From: Leptolinea sp. UBA5366 | GTDB lineage: Bacteria; Chloroflexota; Anaerolineae; Anaerolineales; Anaerolineaceae | Reading direction: 5' to 3' | DNA length: 17,148 nt | Assembly: GCA_002407845.1 (NCBI GenBank) | Contig: DHPK01000019.1 | Location: 56,098-73,245 of the forward strand | Shown here: positions 1 to 6,458 of the stretch, piece by piece | Numbering within the stretch: the stretch's first letter is position 1 | Layout: each line of letters opens with the position of its first letter | Position numbers and translations under genes: made by a program | The notes under the pieces: model-generated | What the model saw: only the letters and a program-made list of their open reading frames with translations | Databases searched by the model: none | Told to the model about the DNA's origin: nothing

Positions 1-991
1 GTGTTCCGCTGACAGGACCAATGATCTTCAATCCCGGCACCTGCTGCAGCCGATCGAGCGCATAGGCTGTCAGCGCCAGTTCATGTGCGAAAACAGCTTC
101 CATACCGAGCTGGTTGAGGAAGTCAACTGCTGCGCCAAACCCGATGGATTCGGCGATTGCAGGCGTGCCGGCTTCAAATTTGTAAGGCAGATCGTTTACG
201 GAGAAGCTGTCGAGCCGAACTTTTTTGATCATGTCGCCGCCGCCCAGAAATGGCGGCATGGCTTCGAGCAGTGCTTCCTTGCCATAGAGGATGCCGATGC
301 CGGTCGGTCCGAGCATCTTGTGCGCTGAAAACACAAAAAAGTCAGCATCCAGTGCTTGAATGTCAACAGGCATGTGCGGAACCATTTGCGCGCCGTCCAG
401 CAGGAAGAGCGCTCCGGCAGTGTGTGCCTGAGCAATCATTTCCTGGATGGGCGGGATTGTCCCCATCACATTTGACATGCCGCTGGCGCCGACAAGTTTT
501 GGATTCTTGGTCAGCAGCTGGCGGTAGGTTTCAAGGTCGAGCAAACCGTCATCCAGCACGGGTATATATTCAATCTGAATGCCTTTTTCGGCTTTCAAAA
601 TTTGCCACGGCACCAGGTTGGAGTGGTGTTCCATCTCCGTCAGGATGACGAGATCGCCTGCCTGCAGGTTTTTGCGCCCCCAGGTGTAAGCGACAAGGTT
701 GATAGACTCGGTCGAATTCCGCGTGAAGATGATCTCCTGATCAGAGCCGGCGTTGATAAAAGCGCGAATTTTTGCGCGCGCTGTTTCGTAAGCAGCCGTT
801 GCCTGTTCGGAAATATGATAGACGCCGCGATGAATATTGGCATTATATTCCTGATAATAGGCGTCCATTGCATTCAGCACTGCATAAGGCTTTTGCGTGG
901 TCGCCGCGGAGTCGAGATAACAGAGCCGCTTGCCATTGCGCTCCGGCTGGTTCAAAATTGGAAATTCGCTCACAATTTGTTTGATGTTCAT
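1..991 (-). CDS. sufS: Cysteine desulfurase SufS (C-terminus outside window)
   Basis: PLP-dependent enzyme that takes sulfur from L-cysteine as a persulfide and feeds it to the SufBCD scaffold. The 330 residues in the window read through to base 1 without a stop, so the last part (about 75-80 residues in a typical SufS of just over 400) is missing. The missing part includes the catalytic-cysteine loop. Visible family motifs are YLDSAATTQKP near residue 26, the MEHHSN motif whose His stacks on PLP, LDGAQ, and SAHKMLGPTG with the PLP-binding Lys at about residue 225. The usual THVSN segment reads SGMSN here. The ATG at 991 gives a normal SufS N-terminus. Its ribosome site is weak (AGGA about 13 bases upstream), 18 bases after the preceding small gene, so translation may depend on readthrough from upstream. 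It is the last visible gene of the suf operon. Confidence 0.95.
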   Translation of the reverse strand, partial: MNIKQIVSEFPILNQPERNGKRLCYLDSAATTQKPYAVLNAMDAYYQEYNANIHRGVYHISEQATAAYETARAKIRAFINAGSDQEIIFTRNSTESINLVAYTWGRKNLQAGDLVILTEMEHHSNLVPWQILKAEKGIQIEYIPVLDDGLLDLETYRQLLTKNPKLVGASGMSNVMGTIPPIQEMIAQAHTAGALFLLDGAQMVPHMPVDIQALDADFFVFSAHKMLGPTGIGILYGKEALLEAMPPFLGGGDMIKKVRLDSFSVNDLPYKFEAGTPAIAESIGFGAAVDFLNQLGMEAVFAHELALTAYALDRLQQVPGLKIIGPVSGT

Positions 992-1009
992 TCGGTTACC
1001 CAATTCCTG

Positions 1010-1285
1010 TTATGCAGCCGATGTCTTTTTCTGAGTCGGGCGGATGCTGGTTGAAGTGAGCGGAAACCAGAGAATGTGATCCGGAACCATCCAGCCATCG
1101 GTCAGATAAACGTTGGTGCGGAACTGAACCGCAATCAACTTGTTGTCGACTTGAACGACAATGCCTTTCAGCCAGCCATTCATTCGGACGCCTTTTCGAT
1201 CATGATCGCATAATACTTCGACTAAATCTCCAACTTCATAATTGGTTTCCGGGATTGGATCCCGCATGATTGGTGCTGTTCCCAT
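1010..1285 (-). CDS. Small uncharacterised protein inside the suf operon
   Basis: Encodes 91 residues that I do not recognise as a named family. It is probably real: it has a strong ribosome site (GGAGG four bases before the ATG), sits in a 336-base slot between sufD and sufS in the same direction, and leaves gaps of only 42 and 18 bases. The central part (about residues 17-70) alternates hydrophobic and charged residues, as in a small beta-barrel. It begins YEVGDLVEVLCDHDR and continues WLKGIVVQVDNKLIAVQF, which resembles SH3/KOW-like barrels by feel only. It has one cysteine, no CxxC pair, no signal peptide and no membrane segment. It is not SufU, SufE, SufA or SufT, since none of their motifs are present. 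Its location suggests a role tied to Fe-S assembly or SufS, but that is inference from context alone. Confidence 0.7.
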   Translation of the reverse strand: MGTAPIMRDPIPETNYEVGDLVEVLCDHDRKGVRMNGWLKGIVVQVDNKLIAVQFRTNVYLTDGWMVPDHILWFPLTSTSIRPTQKKTSAA

Positions 1286-1327
1286 TACTCCTCCATAAAT
1301 CTCGATCGTGTTTCACAAAAAAGAAGC

Positions 1328-2563
1328 TTAGCGATCCATTTTCAGATATATTTTTTCCTGCAGTTTCTCACGAATCGGCTCGTAAGTGATGTTATTTAAT
1401 ATGGAATCAAAGTATCCCTGCAAGATCAGCAGCTTTGACTCTTTTTCAGACATTCCGCGGCTCATCAGGTAAAAGACCTGATCCGCGTCAATTTCCGAGA
1501 TGGTTGTTCCGTGGGAACATTTGACATCATCGGTGATAATTTCTAATCCGGGTTTGGAATAAACGCGGGCACCCGGCGAGAGCATCAAATTTTCATTCTT
1601 CTGATAGCCATCCGTCTGGGTCGCTGTCGGATTGACATAAACCATGCCCTGCCAGTTGGCGGATGCCGTATCTTTGACAGCGCCTTTGAAATGCAGGTTG
1701 CTGGAAGTGTGCGGCGCCAGATGGTTTTGTTCGGTTTTCAAAACCAGCCGCTGATCCTGATTGGCGAAATAAAGGCCGTAAACCAGCGCATTGGCTCCTT
1801 CCCCTTTCAGGTCAAGTCGGGCATTGTTCATCAGCTGGGTGCTGCCCAGTTCGCAGGTGTTCCACTGCAGATTGCTGACCCTGCCAGTGGTGACGGCTTT
1901 GGACGCTGCCACATACACCCGCTGGTGGAAGTCCTGAATCTCATTCAAAATCAGATGAGCGCCGTCACCGACGAAGACTTGCAGACTGCCGGTGTAAAAA
2001 TTCTCTTCCTCCGCTGTTCTGGAACGCAGATTGATCGTGAAGACAGCTTGGGCACCGGCTTCCAGATAAACCCAAAAGCGCATGAAAGCATTTTGCCGGG
2101 CTTTGGAAAGCACGATATCAAGCAATAGCTCTCTGGAGACAACTGCGAATTTCGGAACGTACAGGACAAATGTCTCGCGTGCCAATTCGTTCAATAAACT
2201 TTCTAACGGGTCGGTCTTCAGCGACTCCTGCCAGAATCTCAGCTTCCGAAAAACATCCGGTTCATCCTGCTGAATTTTATCCAGCGTGTTCAGGATCACA
2301 CCCTGGTTGCGGGTGGTGTCGTTCAGCCCATAGCTGCGGCTGCCATTTTCCCATAGGTAACGGCCAGCGAGCGATTTTTCTTCGATGTCCTGACCGTTTA
2401 ATACGGTCGGTTCTGAGATCGGATAGTCTGTTTCAGACAGCAGTTCCCGCGCTTGCGCATGTGTGCCATCCAGATTTTCTTTCTGAACGTCATGCAAAAG
2501 GGCAAACAGGTCAGCGTAATGGGAGGGAGATTCAAGGGATTGTTGGATTTTTGTGTTCATCAT
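1328..2563 (-). CDS. sufD: Fe-S cluster assembly protein SufD
   Basis: Scaffold subunit that pairs with SufB and the SufC ATPase in the cytoplasmic SufBC2D complex. The 411 residues are close to the family norm. The N-terminal helical part (about 1-135) is followed by the right-handed beta-helix core, and the C-terminal helices carry FYLMSRGMSEKES (about 364-376), the segment that contacts SufC. The His in CSHGTTIS, near residue 351, matches the SufD histidine implicated in cluster or iron binding in E. coli (His360), with a Cys two residues before it. The gene starts 5 bases after sufB. Two ATGs lie in tandem (2563 and 2560). The upstream GAGGT is only two bases from the first and five from the second, so the second is the likelier initiator. 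The two possible products differ by one Met. Confidence 0.95.
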   Translation of the reverse strand: MMNTKIQQSLESPSHYADLFALLHDVQKENLDGTHAQARELLSETDYPISEPTVLNGQDIEEKSLAGRYLWENGSRSYGLNDTTRNQGVILNTLDKIQQDEPDVFRKLRFWQESLKTDPLESLLNELARETFVLYVPKFAVVSRELLLDIVLSKARQNAFMRFWVYLEAGAQAVFTINLRSRTAEEENFYTGSLQVFVGDGAHLILNEIQDFHQRVYVAASKAVTTGRVSNLQWNTCELGSTQLMNNARLDLKGEGANALVYGLYFANQDQRLVLKTEQNHLAPHTSSNLHFKGAVKDTASANWQGMVYVNPTATQTDGYQKNENLMLSPGARVYSKPGLEIITDDVKCSHGTTISEIDADQVFYLMSRGMSEKESKLLILQGYFDSILNNITYEPIREKLQEKIYLKMDR

Positions 2564-2568
2564 TTACC

Positions 2569-3984
2569 TCATCCTACCGAATCGACCATTTGCAGCTGGA
2601 TCAGCCGGTTCATTTCGACTGCGTATTCCATTGGCAGCTCTTTCACCAGCGGTTCAATGAAACCGGAAACAACCATTGTGGTGGCGTCTTCCTCGCTCAA
2701 CCCGCGGCTCATCAGATAAAACAGCTGCTCCTCCCCGACTTTTGAGACGGAAGCTTCATGTCCGATTGAAACTTTTTCCTGATCAACTTCCATCGTCGGA
2801 TACGTGTCCGACTGCGACTGACCGTCGAGAATCAGCGCATCGCAGACGACGCTTGATTTGGCATCCTGCGCGTTTTTTGTGACTTTGATCAGCCCGCGGT
2901 AAGAGGAACGCCCGCCGTTCTTACTGATCGATTTTGAAGTTACCTTGCTGCTTGTGTTGGGAGCAAGGTGAACCATTTTGGAGCCGGCGTCCTGAATCTG
3001 ACCGCGTCCGGCGAAAGCCATGGAAAGGATTTCGCCATGCGCCCCCTCTTCCATCAGATAGCAGGCTGGGTATTTCATCGTCACCTTAGAGCCGAGGTTC
3101 GAGTCGACCCATTCCATCGTGCCATGCGCAAACACTTTCGCACGCTGGGTGACGAGATTATATACATTGGTTGACCAGTTTTGGATCGTCGAATAGCGGA
3201 CGCGGGCATTGCGCCCGACGATGATTTCAATCACGCCGCTGTGGAACGAATCCCGGCTGTATTGCGGTGCTGTGCAGCCTTCTACATAGTGGATTTGGGA
3301 GCCCTCGTCAGCGATGATCAAGGAGCGTTCGAACTGACCGATATTCGCAGAATTGAGGCGGAAATAAGCCTGCAGCGGCAGGTCGACATGCACGCCCTTC
3401 GGCACATAGACGAAAGACCCGCCTGACCAGACCGCGCTGTTCAGCGCTGCAAATTTGTTGTCATTATAGGGAACGACCGTGCCGAAATACTGGCGGAAAA
3501 GATCCGGGTGCTTTCTGAGCCCGTCTTCGATGCTTAAAAAGATCACGCCCTGCTGCTCAAGATGTTCCTGCAGGTTGTGATAAACCATCTCCGATTCATA
3601 CTGTGCCCCGACGCCTGCCAGAAATTTCTGTTCTGCTTCGGGAATGCCCAGCTTGTCAAACGTGTTCTTGATGGTTTCCGGGACTTCATCCCAGGAACTC
3701 TCCGATTTTTCTGCTGGCCGGACGTAATAGACCAGGTTGTCGAGGTCCAGTCCGGTAATGTCCGGACCCCAGCTGGGCATCGGGCGCTGGATAAAATGTT
3801 TCAGGCTTTTCAGCCGATAGTCCAGCATCCACTGCGGTTCGCCCTTCATTTCAGAAATCTTGCGGACAACCGCTTCATTTAATCCGGCTTCTGTCCTGTA
3901 AACGGAGGTGTCCGGATCGATGAAACCGTATTGATAATCGGCATCCTCGATTCCTTGTAGTTGAAAATTATTTGGATTCTTCAT
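2569..3984 (-). CDS. sufB: Fe-S cluster assembly scaffold SufB
   Basis: Main scaffold subunit of SufBC2D, on which the nascent Fe-S cluster is built. The 471 residues match the usual length. Key residues are present: the Cys of VEGCTAPQYS at about 237 (E. coli Cys254, sulfur acceptor), the Cys of SSVVCDALIL at about 381 (E. coli Cys405), and the His-Glu of IGHEASVSKVGEEQ at 409-410 (E. coli His433/Glu434). The SufC-contact helix LFYLMSRGLSEEDA (about 421-434) is intact. The N-terminus WMLDYRLKSLKHF near residue 52 is typical of long SufB proteins. The gene lies 19 bases after sufC and 5 before sufD, so the three products are probably made from one message. Nothing suggests damage. Confidence 0.97.
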   Translation of the reverse strand: MKNPNNFQLQGIEDADYQYGFIDPDTSVYRTEAGLNEAVVRKISEMKGEPQWMLDYRLKSLKHFIQRPMPSWGPDITGLDLDNLVYYVRPAEKSESSWDEVPETIKNTFDKLGIPEAEQKFLAGVGAQYESEMVYHNLQEHLEQQGVIFLSIEDGLRKHPDLFRQYFGTVVPYNDNKFAALNSAVWSGGSFVYVPKGVHVDLPLQAYFRLNSANIGQFERSLIIADEGSQIHYVEGCTAPQYSRDSFHSGVIEIIVGRNARVRYSTIQNWSTNVYNLVTQRAKVFAHGTMEWVDSNLGSKVTMKYPACYLMEEGAHGEILSMAFAGRGQIQDAGSKMVHLAPNTSSKVTSKSISKNGGRSSYRGLIKVTKNAQDAKSSVVCDALILDGQSQSDTYPTMEVDQEKVSIGHEASVSKVGEEQLFYLMSRGLSEEDATTMVVSGFIEPLVKELPMEYAVEMNRLIQLQMVDSVG

Positions 3985-4003
3985 GGTGGTCTCCGATGCG
4001 CCT

Positions 4004-4774
4004 TCAGGCAGCAGCCATTTCTTGCCGAATCCAGTCGTAGCCTCTCTCTTCCAGCTCGGTCGCTAGGGTGAAATCGCCAGTGCGGACGATTTTCCCGTCC
4101 ATCAGGATGTGAACTGCGTCCGGTTTGATGTAATCCAGGAGCCGCTGGTAGTGGGTGATGATCAGAACGCCCATTTGATTTTGCTCAACCAGCATGTTCA
4201 CGCCTTCAGCCACTACGCGGAGGGCGTCGATGTCAAGTCCAGAGTCGATTTCATCGAGGATTGCGATTTCCGGTTCCAAGATTGCCATCTGGAGCACCTC
4301 GGTGCGCTTTTTTTCACCGCCCGAGAAGCCGTCGTTCAGATAGCGTCCCGCAAAAGCCGGGTCCATCTTTAACAGATTCATCTTTTCTTTCAGCAGCTTG
4401 CGGAATGCCGGTACCGGAATCCCGCGATCGTTTGGATTCGCCTTTTTTCGGCGAGTGTTGAGCGCTGTGCGCAGGAAATTCGCAACCGTCACGCCCGGAA
4501 TTGCAACCGGGTACTGCAGTGCAAGAAACAATCCGGCTTGCGAGCGGGCATCTGGCGGCAGGTCGTTGATCCGCTGATCGTTCAGCAGAATATCCCCCTC
4601 ATCCGGCTGATAGGCGGGATGCCCCATGATTGTGTAAGACAGGGTTGACTTGCCCGTGCCGTTTGGCCCCATGATGGCGTGAATCTCACCTTTGGGGACT
4701 TTGATAGACAGGTGGTCGATGATTTTTTTCTCGTGTACGGTGACGCTTAAGTTTTTAATTTCTAAGCCTGTCAT
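4004..4774 (-). CDS. sufC: Fe-S assembly ATPase SufC
   Basis: ABC-type ATPase that powers conformational change of the SufB-SufD scaffold; it is cytoplasmic and not a transporter. The 256 residues are the family length. Visible motifs are Walker A GPNGTGKST (36-44), Q-loop region FLALQYPVAIPGV (about 83-95), ABC signature SGGEKKR (151-157), Walker B AILDEIDSGLD (171-181) and the switch His in ITHYQR (208). The LDEIDSGLDIDALRVV stretch and the EKKR variant of the signature are diagnostic of SufC among ABC ATPases. GAGGAG lies six bases before the ATG. It is the first gene of the suf operon and is read away from the DUF1638 gene. Confidence 0.97.
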   Translation of the reverse strand: MTGLEIKNLSVTVHEKKIIDHLSIKVPKGEIHAIMGPNGTGKSTLSYTIMGHPAYQPDEGDILLNDQRINDLPPDARSQAGLFLALQYPVAIPGVTVANFLRTALNTRRKKANPNDRGIPVPAFRKLLKEKMNLLKMDPAFAGRYLNDGFSGGEKKRTEVLQMAILEPEIAILDEIDSGLDIDALRVVAEGVNMLVEQNQMGVLIITHYQRLLDYIKPDAVHILMDGKIVRTGDFTLATELEERGYDWIRQEMAAA

Positions 4775-4790
4775 AGCTTACTCCTCATAT

Positions 4791-4810
4791 TTCTGACGGA
4801 GCCGTCAGAA
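4791..4810. promoter_or_regulatory. Perfect 9-2-9 inverted repeat upstream of sufC, candidate operator
   Basis: Arms TTCTGACGG and CCGTCAGAA are exact reverse complements separated by AG. The repeat sits 16 bases before the sufC start codon and covers the expected transcription start of the promoter at 4817-4822. It could be the binding site of a dimeric repressor controlling the suf operon, or in RNA an 8-bp stem with a GCUC tetraloop just ahead of the ribosome site. It does not look like the published SufR (CAAC-N6-GTTG) or E. coli IscR sites as I remember them, so no regulator is named. Confidence 0.6.
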
Positions 4811-4816
4811 TGATCA

Positions 4817-4822
4817 ATTATA
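4817..4822 (-). promoter_or_regulatory. Candidate -10 box of the suf operon promoter
   Basis: On the minus strand this reads TATAAT, the full sigma-70/sigma-A consensus, 42 bases from the sufC start codon. The -35 position 17 bases further upstream (4840-4845) reads only TTTTCC, so the promoter may need an activator or be moderate in strength. The predicted transcription start falls on the 9-2-9 palindrome, which supports repression at that site. Confidence 0.5.
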
Positions 4823-5042
4823 TTAAGTCATTAATTGCCGGAAAAACAGGAAAAACCGAAAATTTCGACAATTATTGCGCATAAATTATAACAGAGCGGT
4901 TTATATGAATCTGAAAGAACAGACTGTTAAGCGTCATTTCTTACATTTTTCTAAGATGGATACTGTTTGGAGGAAAATTACTGTCTTTCCGGCTCAGTTG
5001 ACCAAGATCGTAAAAAGATGTTTCTCGGCAAGAGAATGCAGA

Positions 5043-5048
5043 TATAAT
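5043..5048 (+). promoter_or_regulatory. Candidate -10 box for the DUF1638 gene
   Basis: Reads TATAAT, 23 bases before the preferred TTG start at 5072. No good -35 hexamer is seen 16-18 bases upstream. If used, transcription would begin around 5055, leaving a short leader that just includes the GGAGG ribosome site. This favours the 5072 start over the TTG at 5054. The 297-base interval 4775-5071 otherwise holds only the divergent suf control elements and no convincing gene. Confidence 0.4.
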
Positions 5049-5071
5049 GAATTTTGACAGTGGAGGATGAC

Positions 5072-5797
5072 TTGAGTGAGATTTTAATTGCCTGTTCAAT
5101 GATCGAGGATGAGCTGAAAAAAGCGTTCGCTGAAACCGGATCGGACATGCCGGTGATCTGGATGGAGTGCGGACTGCATGAATATCCGGATCGGCTGCGC
5201 AATGCGCTAACTGAAAAAATTATTGAGGCGGGACAGGAATACGATACGATTGTGCTCGCTTACGGCTCCTGCGGAAACGGGACGATCGGGTTGAAAAGCG
5301 CTCGATCACGGCTGGTGATCCCGCTTTTCGATGATTGCATCCGGATTCTGACAGCCGTTCATCCGGGGCAGCCCTCCGACGTTGACACCCGGTCGCTTTA
5401 TTACACGCGCGGCTGGCTGGTCTCGAATTTGGTCAAAAGCGATGGATATGAACGCTGTGTACAGAAATTCGGTGCGGCAAAAACGCAGTATATTTATCGC
5501 GAAATGGTAAAAAATTATCGTTCTGTCTGTTTGTTGGACACGTCAGCTTATGAGCTTGAATCGGCTAAGGACGACGCTCAGCACGTTGCGGATGTTCTGG
5601 GGCTGGAACTGACCGCGCAAGAGGGCACGCTCAGAATTTTGCGGAAATTGGTTACCCGGCAATGGGATGATGAGTTTCTAATTTGCCAGCCCGGTGAAGA
5701 AGTCCAGCAGGACCATTTCTTTTCCAGATTTGAAAGAAACTATCAAGAACTGATTGACCTAGTTCCTGCTGATCAGCAGCAGATAGAAAATTACTAA
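5072..5797 (+). CDS. DUF1638 family protein
   Basis: 241 residues from the TTG at 5072, matching the DUF1638 family, whose biochemical function is not established. Visible family features are the N-terminal ILIACSMIEDEL, MECGLHEYPDRLRNAL (about residues 31-46), the glycine/cysteine loop YGSCGNGTIGL (about 65-75) and LVIPLFDDCIRI (about 81-92). The conserved cysteines in IAC, SCGNG and DDC could bind metal or a cofactor; that is inference. The start was chosen because GGAGG lies five bases before this TTG and the product then begins exactly where family members do. A TTG at 5054 would place the ribosome site inside the gene. In methanogens and anaerobes DUF1638 genes often accompany corrinoid methyltransferase loci, and a URO-D methyltransferase-like gene lies about 2 kb away here, though in a different operon. 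It is divergent from suf and followed by a hairpin terminator. Confidence 0.85.
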   Translation: MSEILIACSMIEDELKKAFAETGSDMPVIWMECGLHEYPDRLRNALTEKIIEAGQEYDTIVLAYGSCGNGTIGLKSARSRLVIPLFDDCIRILTAVHPGQPSDVDTRSLYYTRGWLVSNLVKSDGYERCVQKFGAAKTQYIYREMVKNYRSVCLLDTSAYELESAKDDAQHVADVLGLELTAQEGTLRILRKLVTRQWDDEFLICQPGEEVQQDHFFSRFERNYQELIDLVPADQQQIENY

Positions 5798-5834
5798 CAA
5801 TTTATAACAATAGTATAATAATAAACAAATAAAT

Positions 5835-5866
5835 AAATAATAAGCACAACTCTGTGCTTATTATTT
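5835..5866. terminator. Hairpin terminator after the DUF1638 gene
   Basis: Perfect 14-bp inverted repeat: AAATAATAAGCACA, loop ACTC, then TGTGCTTATTATTT. The outer part of the stem is A/T, so on the plus strand the right arm ends in a U-rich tract like a rho-independent terminator. It lies 38 bases after the DUF1638 stop and 32 before the next start, so the DUF898-like gene probably uses its own promoter in the same AT-rich gap. Confidence 0.7.
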
Positions 5867-5897
5867 TATATCTGCCAATCAGCTAAAGGAGATTCAG

Positions 5898-6299
5898 ATG
5901 AATCAGTACTATCCACAACCCTATTATCCGCCGCCAACGCAAAATATCATCAATATTCAGCCCGGAATGCCTGGAAATATGGGGCAATTGCGCAGTTTTG
6001 AATCCTTTTTTGATGGATCAATGTTAGAACAGCTAGGCTATACACTACTCGCAGTGTTCATTTCAATTCTTACGCTCGGAATCGCAGCCCCTTGGGGAAT
6101 CTGTATGCTGTATAACTGGGAAACGAAACACACTGTGATTAATGGTCAGAGACTTCGATTTGACGGTACTGGAGCTCAGCTTTTTGGAAATTGGATAAAA
6201 TGGTTCCTGCTGTCACTCAATCCCTTTGGAATTTATGGATTTTGGCTCAATAGTAAACTGAAACAATGGATTGTTAAACATACTCATTTCCAAAGTTAA
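5898..6299 (+). CDS. Small DUF898/YjgN-like membrane protein
   Basis: 133 residues with a Tyr/Pro/Gln-rich N-terminus (about residues 1-20, MNQYYPQPYYPPPTQN) and two likely membrane segments (about 46-71 and 96-118). The pattern FDGSM...TLGIAAPWGICMLYNWETKHTVINGQRLRFDGTGAQLFG...NPFGIYGFW resembles one repeat of the DUF898 (YjgN) family, whose members are usually much longer and have several such repeats. The function of the family is unknown. The start has a clear ribosome site (AAAGGA, seven bases before the ATG). The gene and its flanks are noticeably more AT-rich than the neighbours, which could mean a different origin or weak expression. It stands alone between a terminator and a gene with its own promoter. 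Confidence 0.75.
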   Translation: MNQYYPQPYYPPPTQNIINIQPGMPGNMGQLRSFESFFDGSMLEQLGYTLLAVFISILTLGIAAPWGICMLYNWETKHTVINGQRLRFDGTGAQLFGNWIKWFLLSLNPFGIYGFWLNSKLKQWIVKHTHFQS

Positions 6300-6400
6300 T
6301 TAACCATATTTAGACAGAAACCTTGAATCGCGATTGGATCTTTCAAATAAAAGATTCAGTTGCGGTTCAACGCTGCCTGTGCTCAAAAACCAGTCTGACT

Positions 6401-6406
6401 TATAAT
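6401..6406 (+). promoter_or_regulatory. Candidate -10 box for the SixA-CHAD gene
   Basis: TATAAT within the 159-base gap after the DUF898-like gene, 52 bases before the next start codon. No clear -35 match is seen 16-18 bases upstream. Supported only by the perfect hexamer and its position. Confidence 0.35.
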
Positions 6407-6458
6407 TAAATATTGATATTGAAAAACGTTTTACTCTGATCGTGAAAGGAGGCTCAAA

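Noticed and set aside
4875..5057. 60-codon open frame on the plus strand in the suf/DUF1638 divergent gap
   Set aside because: No ribosome site, no recognisable protein pattern, and it covers the region with the promoter elements of the DUF1638 gene.
5820..5842. AAATAAATAAATAA tract as a tandem repeat locus
   Set aside because: Only three to four copies in AT-rich DNA flanking the terminator stem; better explained as part of that terminator region.
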